Notes: generated by a model not told the origin, from the letters alone. Shown: positions 1 to 7,223, numbered from the stretch's first letter. The stretch is DNA of 37,238 bases from RGIG8244 sp045592785 (GCA_045592785.1 JAZNVL010000008.1:1-37238), one strand, 5' to 3'. Program-made: numbers and translations.

Positions 1-2
1 AA

Positions 3-308
3 GTAAAATTTACGGGGTTCATTCTGAATTTTGCTGGGCATAAGTATATACGGCTCAACCTTGCCGATAAGGTTGCCCTTCTTTTCAAGTTTTATATCAT
101 CCCATTTCAAGGTCAGGAGAAAGGTCGGAAGCAAGCCCAGAAAGCCGCTTATTTACCCTGGGTGAAACGGGAATTCATGGATGGCAGACATGCTCAGTCC
201 AATGTGACCCTCTACCTGGATATGCACGTCGAAGTCATGAAAAGCTCCCTCATGGCGGAACATTATTACAACACCAAACACCCCGACAACATGTTCAAGA
301 TCCATTGA
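3..308 (+). CDS. C-terminal part of an H-X9-DG pseudopilin (5' end outside window)
   Basis: An uninterrupted frame runs from base 3 to a TGA at 306-308 and would encode the last 101 residues of a protein beginning left of the window. Its tail contains DGRHAQSNVTLYLDMHVEVM, which fits the H-X9-DG motif of prepilin-type proteins (His, nine residues, Asp, here Met instead of Gly). The same arrangement appears intact in the next gene downstream as RHNGKQNVGYLDGH. Such proteins have a type IV prepilin leader and are thought to form periplasmic or surface fibres; individual roles are unknown. The first 50 residues look less typical, so an upstream frameshift is possible. No clear terminator follows; an A8-CG-T9 palindrome lies at 368-386. 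Confidence 0.6.
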   Translation, partial: VKFTGFILNFAGHKYIRLNLADKVALLFKFYIIPFQGQEKGRKQAQKAAYLPWVKREFMDGRHAQSNVTLYLDMHVEVMKSSLMAEHYYNTKHPDNMFKIH

Positions 309-397
309 TCGACCGGGATCGTTCATCGTCTTCTGCCGTTTTCAGCGCGACAGGAGACTTTTTTCCCAAAAAAAACGTTTTTTTTTCAGACAGGGTA

Positions 398-425
398 TTG
401 CATTTTTCCCTTTTTTGCGTATAAT
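398..425 (+). promoter_or_regulatory. Sigma70-type promoter of the pseudopilin leader region
   Basis: TTGCAT (398-403), 16 nt spacer, TATAAT (420-425). Expected start near 432, about 37 nt before the ATG at 469. An A/T-rich palindrome (368-386) lies just upstream. Confidence 0.65.
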
Positions 426-468
426 TATTGTTAAGCAAAACGAAACTACTAACAAAAGGAACAGGCTT

Positions 469-657
469 ATGTTGAAAAAATCGGATCAAAAAGAGAAGAC
501 AAATCGTTTCACCCTGATCGAACTTCCGGTCGTTACTTCACATTTCTGCTGGGATTGGCTGCCGGGACTGAAAAAAAGCAAGGGAAAGAGAATGTTTTCT
601 TCACCTGCTCGTGAAGCAGGTGAAGCAGGTGAAGCTGTACAGCTTCACCTTAATTGA
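469..657 (+). CDS. Detached, degenerate prepilin-leader ORF upstream of the pseudopilin
   Basis: This 62-residue ORF starts at an ATG with a good ribosome site (AAAGGA at 457-462) directly behind the promoter. It contains a prepilin-like NRFTLIELPVVTSHFCWDWL, but the hydrophobic stretch breaks up after VV. It continues through LPGLKKSKGKRMFSSPAREA and ends at 657, overlapping the real pseudopilin by 47 bp in another frame. Residues FTLIEL-VV match the leader of the gene below, so it looks like a damaged duplicate of that leader. From memory, similar 'leader plus linker plus second leader' proteins occur in Lentisphaerota as single chains; that was not checked. It may be a translated leader peptide, part of a frameshifted fusion, or dead sequence. 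Confidence 0.45.
   Translation: MLKKSDQKEKTNRFTLIELPVVTSHFCWDWLPGLKKSKGKRMFSSPAREAGEAGEAVQLHLN
599..649 (+). repeat. Tandem 9-bp repeats with nested inverted repeats at the leader junction
   Basis: GTGAAGCAG occurs at 611-619 and 620-628, with a third copy GTGAAGCTG at 629-637. CTTCACCTGCT (599-609) and AGCAGGTGAAG (615-625) form an 11-bp stem with a 5-nt loop. Bases 628-649 are a perfect 22-bp palindrome centred on GTAC. All of this lies exactly where the first leader copy ends and the second begins. Confidence 0.8.
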
Positions 658-1402
658 ACTCCTCGTTGTAATTGCCATCATCGCCATTCTGGCTGCCATG
701 CTGCTGCCGGCACTGGGACAGGTCAAAGAGACCGGGCGCACCGCAGTATGCGTGAGCAATATGAAGCAGAACATGCAGTACGTTCAGATGTATTCCAATG
801 ACAACGGACAATACATTCCCGGTGCCCGTATCCGTATACGGAAAAGTACCGGCAGTTACACAACGGTCCAGGAACTTTCCGGACTCATTTTCGGATCACA
901 TATCAAGCCGACAAAAACAACGAACTGGGGCATCCTGCGTTGTCCGAATGCCGCACAAAAATATCGTAAATTCGACAATTGGCATTTTTTTGACCAGAAC
1001 GGGATACATGGTTCCTACAACCGGGCATTCAGTTTCTACAGCGGAGTCCATGGACATGTGATGGTGAATCCCTGGGGCGCAGATGCTGCCGGATTTTTCT
1101 CCAAAGTCAAACATCCGGGCAGGAAGATCTATCTCACGGAAGGGACCGGTGCCGGTGAGGATGTGCATCTGGGACTTCCCGGATTTGCAATATCGACCTG
1201 GATCAATTGGATCAAACCTTCGATGGGGGACCATCAGGGGCTGATGCGCGATGTACTGAATGGACGTCATAACGGCAAACAGAATGTGGGGTATCTGGAT
1301 GGGCACACCCAGACCTGGAAAAGCAAGACCTTGCAACAGGCTTACAACAACTGCAGCAGCTCGAATAAAGCCGCTCATCTTTACGATTATTATCACGATT
1401 GA
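611..1402 (+). CDS. Type IV prepilin-like (pseudopilin) protein, H-X9-DG family
   Basis: The protein is 263 residues if the GTG at 611 is the start; GTGs at 620 and 629 are equally possible because of the 9-bp repeats. Residues 12-35 carry FTLIELLVVIAIIAILAAML, a class III prepilin leader with Glu at +5 and an uninterrupted hydrophobic helix. The residue before the cut is Ser rather than the usual Gly. Near the C-terminus RHNGKQNVGYLDGH is the H-X9-DG motif. The mature protein would be inner-membrane anchored and assembled into a fibre by a type II secretion or pilus machine encoded elsewhere. It has no good ribosome site of its own, so it may depend on translation of the upstream leader ORF or on a +1 frameshift from it. 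Confidence 0.85.
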   Translation: MKQVKQVKLYSFTLIELLVVIAIIAILAAMLLPALGQVKETGRTAVCVSNMKQNMQYVQMYSNDNGQYIPGARIRIRKSTGSYTTVQELSGLIFGSHIKPTKTTNWGILRCPNAAQKYRKFDNWHFFDQNGIHGSYNRAFSFYSGVHGHVMVNPWGADAAGFFSKVKHPGRKIYLTEGTGAGEDVHLGLPGFAISTWINWIKPSMGDHQGLMRDVLNGRHNGKQNVGYLDGHTQTWKSKTLQQAYNNCSSSNKAAHLYDYYHD

Positions 1403-1407
1403 TCGCG

Positions 1408-1445
1408 GTCCGGATGAAAAAAACGAGATTTTTTTCGGAACGGAC
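1408..1445 (+). terminator. Hairpin downstream of the pseudopilin
   Basis: GTCCG (1408-1412) pairs with CGGAC (1441-1445). Inside, GAAAAAAA (1416-1423) pairs with TTTTTTTC (1429-1436) around a CGAGA loop. No T-run follows, so termination efficiency is doubtful. Confidence 0.35.
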
Positions 1446-1473
1446 TTGCATTTCGGGAAAATCGGGGTATATT
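1446..1473 (+). promoter_or_regulatory. Promoter of the small basic protein gene
   Basis: TTGCAT (1446-1451), 16 nt spacer, TATATT (1468-1473). Expected start near 1480, about 50 nt before the ATG at 1529. The -35 hexamer abuts the preceding hairpin. Confidence 0.65.
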
Positions 1474-1528
1474 ATAAGACTTGAAACGTAAAACAAAAAT
1501 ATAACAAATAAAATATTGGAGACTGAAC

Positions 1529-1687
1529 ATGTCAAAACATCCCAGCCTGAAAGGGGCAAGCACCATCCGTCAGAGCCGCAACGTTCTGAAACGTTTCGAA
1601 CGCATCAATCTTCTCAAGGCGGACGGCCGTTGGAAAGAAGGACAGAAGGTTCTCAGCGCACTGCCCAAGACCAAACCGATGGACTGA
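1529..1687 (+). CDS. Small basic protein of PVC-superphylum type
   Basis: This 52-residue protein begins MSKHPSLKGAS and is rich in Lys and Arg (KRFERINLLKADGRWKEG). The sequence closely follows a conserved short basic family I recall from Chlamydiae, Verrucomicrobia and relatives (TIGR04137), with the MS-x-HPSL start, a central RxxVLKRxER block and GRWKEG before a short proline tail. Its biochemical function is not known to me; size and charge would suit nucleic acid or ribosome binding, which is only inference. It forms its own transcription unit between a promoter at 1446-1473 and a strong terminator at 1720-1755. The ribosome site is TTGGAGACTGAAC before the ATG. Confidence 0.8.
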   Translation: MSKHPSLKGASTIRQSRNVLKRFERINLLKADGRWKEGQKVLSALPKTKPMD

Positions 1688-1719
1688 TTTCCAAGCGGGA
1701 CTTTGTGTCTACTTATGCC

Positions 1720-1755
1720 GGGTATCCGTCTATCAAAGCGGATACCCTTTTTTTT
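1720..1755 (+). terminator. Intrinsic terminator of the small basic protein gene
   Basis: GGGTATCCG (1720-1728) and CGGATACCC (1739-1747) form a perfect 9-bp stem with a 10-nt loop, followed directly by eight T residues (1748-1755). Confidence 0.92.
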
Positions 1756-1780
1756 ACAGTTTTTTCAGGAGTAAATTATC

Positions 1781-3724
1781 ATGGCTGCCAATACTGTGAT
1801 CCAGAAAATCCTTGCCGCTCATATTACCGATGGTGAGTCTGTAACGGGTACACCCATTGCCATCAAAATCGATCAAACACTGACCCAGGATGCCACCGGG
1901 ACGATGGCGTATCTGGAATTGGAAGCAATGAAAGTCCCCCGCGTTGCAACGGAGCTTTCCGTCTCCTATGTGGACCACAACATGATGCAAAACGGTCCCG
2001 AAAACAGAAACGATCATCTTTATCTTCAAAGTGTTGCCGCCTCCAAAGGCGTCGTGTTCTCCCGTCCGGGGAACGGGATCTGTCATCAGGTCCATCTGGA
2101 ACGTTTCGGGAAACCGGGCAAGACACTGCTGGGTTCTGACTCCCATACGCCCACCGGCGGCGGGATCGGGATGATGGCGATCGGTGCCGGCGGTATGGAC
2201 GTGGCTCTGGCAATGGCGGGCAAATCCTTCCGTATGGCGTACCCGAAGATCATCGGTGTGGAACTGACCAACAGTCTTCCCCCGTGGGTGGCGGCAAAGG
2301 ATGTGATCCTGAAACTGTTGAGCATCCTCACCACCAAAGGGAATGTGGGCTGCATGGTGGAATTTTTCGGCCCCGGCGTGAAAACCCTTTCCGTCCCCCA
2401 GCGTGCCACCATCACCAATATGGGTGCGGAACTGGGCGTAACCTGCAGCGTGTTTCCCTCTGACGAAGTGACAAAGAAGTTCCTGGAAGCCCAAGGGCGC
2501 GGCGACGACTGGTGTGAACTCACCGCCGGACCCGATGCCGAATATGACCGCGTGATCCCCATCGACCTGGCAACACTGGAACCCATGGCAGCATGTCCTT
2601 CCAGTCCCGACAACATCAAAACCATCGCCGAACTCAACGGCATGAAGGTGGGACAGGTGATCATCGGGTCCTGCACCAACAGCAGTTTCCGTGACCTCTC
2701 CATGGTTGCCGCCATGCTCAAAGGCAGACAGACACATCCCGATGTCACTCTCGCCATCGCCCCGGGCAGCCGTCAGGTCCTCAAAATGCTCGCCGATTCC
2801 GGCGCACTTGCCGACATCATCGCAGCCGGTGCCCGTATTCTGGAATGCGGGTGCGGACCCTGTATCGGCCAGGGACAGAGTCCGGCGCAGGATACAGTAA
2901 CGGTCCGTACCTTCAACCGCAACTTCCCGGGCAGAACCGGGACCAAGGGAGACCAGGCGTATCTGGTGAGTCCGGAAACCGCGGCGGCCGCGGCGATCCT
3001 GGGCCGTTTCGGATCCGCTGCCGAACTCAATATGGAATTCCCCTGCATCAACGATCCCGATGCATTCCAGATCGATGACTCCATGATGATCCAGCCGCCC
3101 GCCGACGGGTCCGCTGTGGAGATCATCCGCAAGCCCACCATCGGCAATCCGCCGCTGAATAATCCTCTGCCCGATGCTCTCGACGGCGAAATCGTCATCA
3201 AGACACAGGACAAGACCAGCACGGACGACATCATGCCTGCCGGTGTGCATTTGAAGCACCGCAGCAATATTCCGGAATACGCGAAAGTGGTCTTCGAACG
3301 GTTCAACGAAGCCGGCAAACCCACCTTTGCCGAACGCGCCGCCGCGGTCCGCGATGCCGGACGCCACGGTGTCATTCTGGGTCGGGACAGTTACGGTCAG
3401 GGTTCCTCCCGCGAACATGCGGCGATCTGCCCCATGTATCTGGGTGTGAAGATGGTGATCGCCATGGCGATCGAACGTATCCACGCGGCGAACCTGGTGA
3501 ACTTCGGGATCGTGCCCCTCACGTTCGTGAACCGGGAAGATTATGATAAGATCGAACAGGGCGACAAGATCACCGTTGCCGGACTCCGTGATGCCGTGAT
3601 GGCGGATACCGTGACCGCGCAGGTGACGAAAGCCGACGGTACCGCGTTCGATGTACTTCTTGCCGTGAAACTTTCTGCGGAAGACCGTAAGATCATTCTT
3701 GCGGGCGGCCGTCTCAATATGTAA
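1781..3724 (+). CDS. acn: Aconitate hydratase (short, single-chain type)
   Basis: This enzyme interconverts citrate and isocitrate through cis-aconitate in the cytoplasm. At 647 residues it belongs to the shorter aconitase group, not the ~890-residue AcnA type. The 4Fe-4S ligands are visible as C298 in GSCTNSS and C358/C361 in ECGCGPC. The C-terminal swivel domain carries GRDSYGQGSSREHA at about 534-547, whose GSSRE loop belongs to the active site. The start is supported by AGGAG at 1767-1771. No convincing promoter lies between the preceding terminator and the gene, so expression may rely on read-through or an unrecognised promoter. The esterase gene follows after 19 bp and probably shares the mRNA. 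Confidence 0.95.
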   Translation: MAANTVIQKILAAHITDGESVTGTPIAIKIDQTLTQDATGTMAYLELEAMKVPRVATELSVSYVDHNMMQNGPENRNDHLYLQSVAASKGVVFSRPGNGICHQVHLERFGKPGKTLLGSDSHTPTGGGIGMMAIGAGGMDVALAMAGKSFRMAYPKIIGVELTNSLPPWVAAKDVILKLLSILTTKGNVGCMVEFFGPGVKTLSVPQRATITNMGAELGVTCSVFPSDEVTKKFLEAQGRGDDWCELTAGPDAEYDRVIPIDLATLEPMAACPSSPDNIKTIAELNGMKVGQVIIGSCTNSSFRDLSMVAAMLKGRQTHPDVTLAIAPGSRQVLKMLADSGALADIIAAGARILECGCGPCIGQGQSPAQDTVTVRTFNRNFPGRTGTKGDQAYLVSPETAAAAAILGRFGSAAELNMEFPCINDPDAFQIDDSMMIQPPADGSAVEIIRKPTIGNPPLNNPLPDALDGEIVIKTQDKTSTDDIMPAGVHLKHRSNIPEYAKVVFERFNEAGKPTFAERAAAVRDAGRHGVILGRDSYGQGSSREHAAICPMYLGVKMVIAMAIERIHAANLVNFGIVPLTFVNREDYDKIEQGDKITVAGLRDAVMADTVTAQVTKADGTAFDVLLAVKLSAEDRKIILAGGRLNM

Positions 3725-3743
3725 CCAATAAAGGATCTACCCC

Positions 3744-4610
3744 ATGAAAACAAAATTTTCTGCATTTGCTGTACTCGCCGCGCTCGCTCTTTCCGCGCTC
3801 ACTCTCTCCGCAAAAGAACTCAAAGACATTCCGTATTACAGTTCCGACACACCCAAAACCGGCAATCTGGAATACTTGAAAGAACGCTGCAAGCTGGATC
3901 TGTATCTGCCCGATGACCGGAAAAATTTCCCGGTCCTGGTCTGGTTCCACGGCGGAAGTCTGCTTTTCGGCAAAAAAGGTGCGCCGTCCCATATCAACCG
4001 GAAGGAAATCGGGATCGTGGCGGTGAACTACCGTCTTTCCGGCGACCGGGCACAGTGTCCGGATTACATCCACGATGCGGCGGCAGCTGTCGCCTGGGTG
4101 GTGAAACACATCCGTGATTACGGCGGGGATCCCTCCATGATCTATGTTTCCGGCGGTTCTGCGGGGGGCTACCTCGCCACCATGATCGCCATGGATCCCA
4201 AATACCTGGAAACCTACGGAGCGAAACCCCATGACGTGAAAGCATGGTACTCCATTTCCGGTCAGATGTCCACGCACTTCACGGTGATCGCGGAACGGAA
4301 GAAGAAAAACCCGGACCGCCCGGTACAGACTCTGGAACTGGATGAATACGCGCCCATCGTTGCCGCCCGTCCCGGTGCACCGGAACTCATTCTTCTGGTG
4401 GGCGATGCAAAAGTGGATTGGCCTGCCCGTGTGGAAGAAAACTTCCTTATGGCATCCGTTCTGGAACGGCTCCACGGCAACAAACAGGTACGCTGCTATT
4501 CCTTCCCCACCTGTTCCCATGCCACGGTGAGTGAGCCTTCCTGGGTTCACATCAACACCCGGATCATGCAGGATCTGAAAGCCCGGAACAAAGCGGCGAA
4601 GAAAAAATAA
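3744..4610 (+). CDS. Secreted alpha/beta-hydrolase (acetyl-esterase/lipase family)
   Basis: The 288-residue product starts with a clear signal peptide (MKTKFSAFAVLAALALSALT, cleavage probably after LSA near residue 23), so it acts outside the cytoplasm. The fold signatures are an HGGS oxyanion-hole motif (69-72), a nucleophile elbow GGSAGG with Ser139, an acid probably at Asp221 or Asp225, and a catalytic His around 259 in TCSHAT. It resembles carbohydrate-acetyl or xylan esterases and small carboxylesterases (COG0657). Substrate cannot be told from sequence; deacetylation of plant or mucin glycans would suit a gut polysaccharide degrader, but that is inference. It lies 19 bp after acn with an AAAGGA ribosome site. 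Confidence 0.85.
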   Translation: MKTKFSAFAVLAALALSALTLSAKELKDIPYYSSDTPKTGNLEYLKERCKLDLYLPDDRKNFPVLVWFHGGSLLFGKKGAPSHINRKEIGIVAVNYRLSGDRAQCPDYIHDAAAAVAWVVKHIRDYGGDPSMIYVSGGSAGGYLATMIAMDPKYLETYGAKPHDVKAWYSISGQMSTHFTVIAERKKKNPDRPVQTLELDEYAPIVAARPGAPELILLVGDAKVDWPARVEENFLMASVLERLHGNKQVRCYSFPTCSHATVSEPSWVHINTRIMQDLKARNKAAKKK

Positions 4611-4630
4611 CCGTTTGTTCCTTACTGGAA

Positions 4631-4660
4631 GTACGGATAGGTACGGATGAGTACGGAGAA
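4631..4660. repeat. Three tandem 10-bp units between convergent genes
   Basis: GTACGGATAG, GTACGGATGA and GTACGGAGAA follow one another directly between the ends of the esterase gene (plus) and the acyltransferase gene (minus). No standard terminator was found in this gap. Confidence 0.7.
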
Positions 4661-4678
4661 AGTCTGTATTCTTTCCGT

Positions 4679-5947
4679 TCAACAGTGATTACGGTAATAC
4701 TGCGTCCCGTAATGTTCCAGTTTGTCGGTACAGAAGAACACGATCCCGCAACGGAGATATTTGCCTTCCCGCAGGATCCGCTGGACCGTTTTCTGCATGG
4801 AAGTGGTCGCCGGATAAGTCTGGGGATCGCCATCCGCTCTCCCGAAAAGGAAGAACAGACCGTGATTGCCGCAGCCATTTCCGGGGACCGGAGCCTGGAA
4901 TCCTTCCAGCATGAATTTCGTCATATTGGAGTCAGGCATTTCCGTTTTCCAGAGAGGATTGAGGATCCATGAAATACAGGGAAAAATCTTGATTTCCGTC
5001 TGGAAATACGTTTTGAAAAATTCATACGCATCCGTAAGCGAAGCCTTGATGGAGTCCGGTGTCATGCCGCCACCGCCGGGAATATGCAGAGACGGGACCA
5101 GATCCCAGGGGGAAGCGGCACATTCCCATTCGTCCAGATCCAGTGTGACGGTTTCATTGACCAGCGCGTAACCATCCGGCGCGATGGGCGTACCCGTGAC
5201 TTTGTGATCCAGTTGGATGAGTTTTGCCGTAAAGATGTCTTCCTCTTTCATATCGGGATCAAGAGACGTACCATCCGCCTTTTTATACTGGGCATCCTTC
5301 CGGCAGAGGACCTTGATGGAGCCGTCCTTCCGGTTGCGGTAGATCAGAGGGAGCCAGTTGGGATAAGGATGCAGGAAATATTCCAGTCTTCCGATGCGGA
5401 ACAGCGTACCATCCACACTGAACCGCATCCAGGGGATCTGTTCCAACGTGAACCCGGGGACACCGTTATGCGCGGCGGCATAGATCTGCATGGTTCCTTT
5501 GAGCCATTGCGCGCTCTGTTCGAAATAGGTCCGTGGGATATTGCGTTTCTGATGTGTCTCCTCGATCAGCGGCAGACAACTCATAGCGCAAATGAGCTGA
5601 AGGATGCCGGCATTTTCGCCCAGGATCTTTTCCGGCAGAGGAAGATTTATGTATTTGCAGGAAGGCTTCCGCAGAAAGGTATTGTAATGGACCAGCCACG
5701 CCCAGAGGACAACAGCGGGATTTTCTGCTGCGATCCGGCAGACTTCTTCCAAACGGTCCATGACGGCAGGATCGCCCTGTGTCAAAGGATAATATTTACG
5801 GCAGAAGTCCATATTGAGGAACGTGATATCCTTCCCGACACCTTCGGTAAGGGTCATATCCCAAACAGATCCGATCTGCTCTTCCACATCCTTTTCATAA
5901 CCAAATTCTTTGCAGAAGTCCTGCAGGACCATCGGTTCGATCTTCAT
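4679..5947 (-). CDS. Probable acyltransferase (two-domain GNAT-like family)
   Basis: This 422-residue cytoplasmic protein has no signal peptide or membrane span. The C-terminal half shows SLHIPGGGGMTPDSIKASLT followed by a segment ending FPCISWILNP and then an LPxSN-like MPDSNMTKF block. I associate this pattern with the NAT_N/GNAT_C (formerly DUF5596) acyltransferase domain pair of Firmicutes and gut bacteria; the N-terminal ~150 residues would be the NAT_N part. Assignment is from remembered motifs, and no substrate is known. Its ATG follows the TAA of the upstream ferredoxin-thioredoxin-reductase-like gene without a gap, so translation is probably coupled. The ribosome site (AAGGAAAAATAA) sits inside that gene's end. 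Confidence 0.6.
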   Translation of the reverse strand: MKIEPMVLQDFCKEFGYEKDVEEQIGSVWDMTLTEGVGKDITFLNMDFCRKYYPLTQGDPAVMDRLEEVCRIAAENPAVVLWAWLVHYNTFLRKPSCKYINLPLPEKILGENAGILQLICAMSCLPLIEETHQKRNIPRTYFEQSAQWLKGTMQIYAAAHNGVPGFTLEQIPWMRFSVDGTLFRIGRLEYFLHPYPNWLPLIYRNRKDGSIKVLCRKDAQYKKADGTSLDPDMKEEDIFTAKLIQLDHKVTGTPIAPDGYALVNETVTLDLDEWECAASPWDLVPSLHIPGGGGMTPDSIKASLTDAYEFFKTYFQTEIKIFPCISWILNPLWKTEMPDSNMTKFMLEGFQAPVPGNGCGNHGLFFLFGRADGDPQTYPATTSMQKTVQRILREGKYLRCGIVFFCTDKLEHYGTQYYRNHC

Positions 5948-6145
5948 TTATTTTTCCTTGTAGTAAAGTTGACAATGACAGTATCCGGTAAAATCAGGGT
6001 CAGCGATCTGATCACGGAATTCTTTGCACATACATTTATTTTCGGGCGTCTTCTGCAGACGGCAAGGACAATATCCGCCGTTCTGCTTCATGACATTGCG
6101 GAGTCTTTCCACGGTATTCTTATCCGGATTGAGTTTAATCGGCAT
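5948..6145 (-). CDS. Ferredoxin-thioredoxin reductase catalytic-chain-like mini-protein
   Basis: The 65-residue product carries the three paired-cysteine motifs of the ferredoxin:thioredoxin reductase catalytic chain: YCPCR (C26, C28), KCMCKEF (C38, C40) and GYCHCQLY (C56, C58). In that family these residues hold a 4Fe-4S cluster next to a redox-active disulfide that reduces thioredoxin with electrons from ferredoxin. Family members are usually near 100 residues; here the first spacing is shortened to nine residues, and CPC is CMC at the second pair. No variable-chain subunit is nearby. Strong ribosome site GAGGTG and a promoter at 6178-6206. It is co-transcribed with the adjacent acyltransferase, for which it might be a redox partner or regulator (inference). 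Confidence 0.75.
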   Translation of the reverse strand: MPIKLNPDKNTVERLRNVMKQNGGYCPCRLQKTPENKCMCKEFRDQIADPDFTGYCHCQLYYKEK

Positions 6146-6177
6146 TTTTCACCTCATACATTGGTTGTTTTGAGTTT

Positions 6178-6206
6178 AATATAGGCACAAGAAGGGATAA
6201 AATCAA
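6178..6206 (-). promoter_or_regulatory. Promoter of the FTR-like/acyltransferase unit
   Basis: Read on the minus strand: TTGATT (6201-6206), 17 nt spacer, TATATT (6178-6183). The start would be near 6171, about 25 nt upstream of the ATG. Confidence 0.6.
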
Positions 6207-6248
6207 GTAAATAATGAAAAAAATCTCCATTTTTTTCACCGTGCGGGT

Positions 6249-6276
6249 TTGCAATTTGATTTCCGTATGCTAATTT
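6249..6276 (+). promoter_or_regulatory. Promoter of the Nif11-cyclophilin-membrane protein operon
   Basis: TTGCAA (6249-6254), 16 nt spacer, TAATTT (6271-6276) preceded by TGC, an extended -10. Transcription would start near 6284, which excludes the in-frame ATG at 6277 as a start codon. Confidence 0.6.
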
Positions 6277-6315
6277 ATGAAAGATACAACCCTACAATCA
6301 GAAAGGAAACCAACG

Positions 6316-6609
6316 ATGTCAGTTGAAAGTGCAAAAGCATTTTGTGTAAGAATGATGAGCGATGATCAGTTCCGTGATCAAATCGGCTCCGCCCCCACCG
6401 CGGATGCGATCGCCACACTGGTCAAAGCAGAACAATATGATTTTTCCCAGAGCGACCTGCGGAAAGTCATCGGCGAAATCATGGGCAAAAAGATCGAAGC
6501 GGAAGAACTCACCGCTATGGTCTGTGAAGTTTATGAAAGCGAAATCAAAGCAAAAGGCGGCACCGGGTCCACACAAGCAGTGGCAGACTGGCTGGCCTCC
6601 CTGGGCTGA
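6316..6609 (+). CDS. Nif11-domain small protein (possible peptide precursor)
   Basis: With the ATG at 6316 (ribosome site AAAGGA at 6301-6306) the product has 97 residues. The N-terminal half, MSVESAKAFCVRMMSDDQFR onward to YDFSQSDLRKVI, is a recognisable Nif11 domain (pfam07862). This domain occurs in nitrogen-fixation-associated small proteins and as the leader of many ribosomally made peptides. After the domain comes a charged helical part, then KAKGGTGSTQ and a final TQAVADWLASLG. The GG at 81-82 resembles a leader cleavage site, leaving a 15-residue tail. That tail has no Cys and only two Ser, and no modifying enzyme is nearby, so a modified-peptide product is unproven. The gene heads a four-gene unit. 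A longer form from ATG 6277 is unlikely, as that codon touches the -10. Confidence 0.75.
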   Translation: MSVESAKAFCVRMMSDDQFRDQIGSAPTADAIATLVKAEQYDFSQSDLRKVIGEIMGKKIEAEELTAMVCEVYESEIKAKGGTGSTQAVADWLASLG

Positions 6610-6657
6610 ACCGGCACGATTCTGTAAAGCAACATAATACAGGAAAGCAAGTACATT

Positions 6658-7158
6658 ATGGCAACACAAGTTCTTCTGGAAACATCTGAAGGCAATATCA
6701 AGCTGGAACTCTTCGAAAAAGAAGCACCCATCACCGTCGAAAACTTTCTCCGTTATGTCAACGAAAAGCATTACGACGGCACGATCTTCCATCGCGTCAT
6801 CCGCGGATTCATGATCCAAGGTGGCGGTATGGATTTCGACCTGTTCCAAATGCCAACCCATGAGCCCATCAAAAATGAAGCCGGCAACGGTCTCTCCAAT
6901 CTCACAGGGACCATTGCCATGGCCCGGACCAGTGTGGTGGACAGCGCAACGGCGCAGTTCTTCATCAATGTGGCGGACAACACCTTCCTGGATCACAAAG
7001 ATGAAACGGCCCGCGGATTCGGTTACTGTGTCTTCGGGAAAGTTATTGAAGGCATGGAAGTGGTCCGCAAGATCGAAGAAGTAGATACCACAAGTCACGG
7101 GTATCATGATGATGTTCCGGTGGATACGATCACAATCAAGAAAGCTTCTGTGGTGTAA
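6658..7158 (+). CDS. ppiB: Cyclophilin-type peptidyl-prolyl cis-trans isomerase
   Basis: The 166-residue protein catalyses proline isomerisation in folding proteins. Cyclophilin signatures are intact: FHRVIRGFMIQGGG, with the catalytic Arg, Phe and Gln, and TAQFFINVADNTFLDH. There is no signal peptide, so it is cytoplasmic like E. coli PpiB, which it matches in length. It begins 48 bp after the Nif11 gene, under the same promoter and with no terminator between. The Nif11 product and the two membrane proteins downstream may therefore be its clients or partners (inference). Confidence 0.95.
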   Translation: MATQVLLETSEGNIKLELFEKEAPITVENFLRYVNEKHYDGTIFHRVIRGFMIQGGGMDFDLFQMPTHEPIKNEAGNGLSNLTGTIAMARTSVVDSATAQFFINVADNTFLDHKDETARGFGYCVFGKVIEGMEVVRKIEEVDTTSHGYHDDVPVDTITIKKASVV

Positions 7159-7223
7159 CAGCATCCTTTGATGCAGCCGCAGGAAAAAATACATAAGCAA
7201 CACAAAAAACGAAAGGAGCAAGC

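Noticed and set aside
1754..3484. 576-residue minus-strand ORF opposite aconitase
   Set aside because: Shadow of acn; low-complexity His/Gly/Asp-rich product without family motifs.
6277..6315. Upstream ATG extension of the Nif11 gene
   Set aside because: The codon directly abuts the -10 hexamer, so it would lie upstream of the transcript start; ATG 6316 has the ribosome site.
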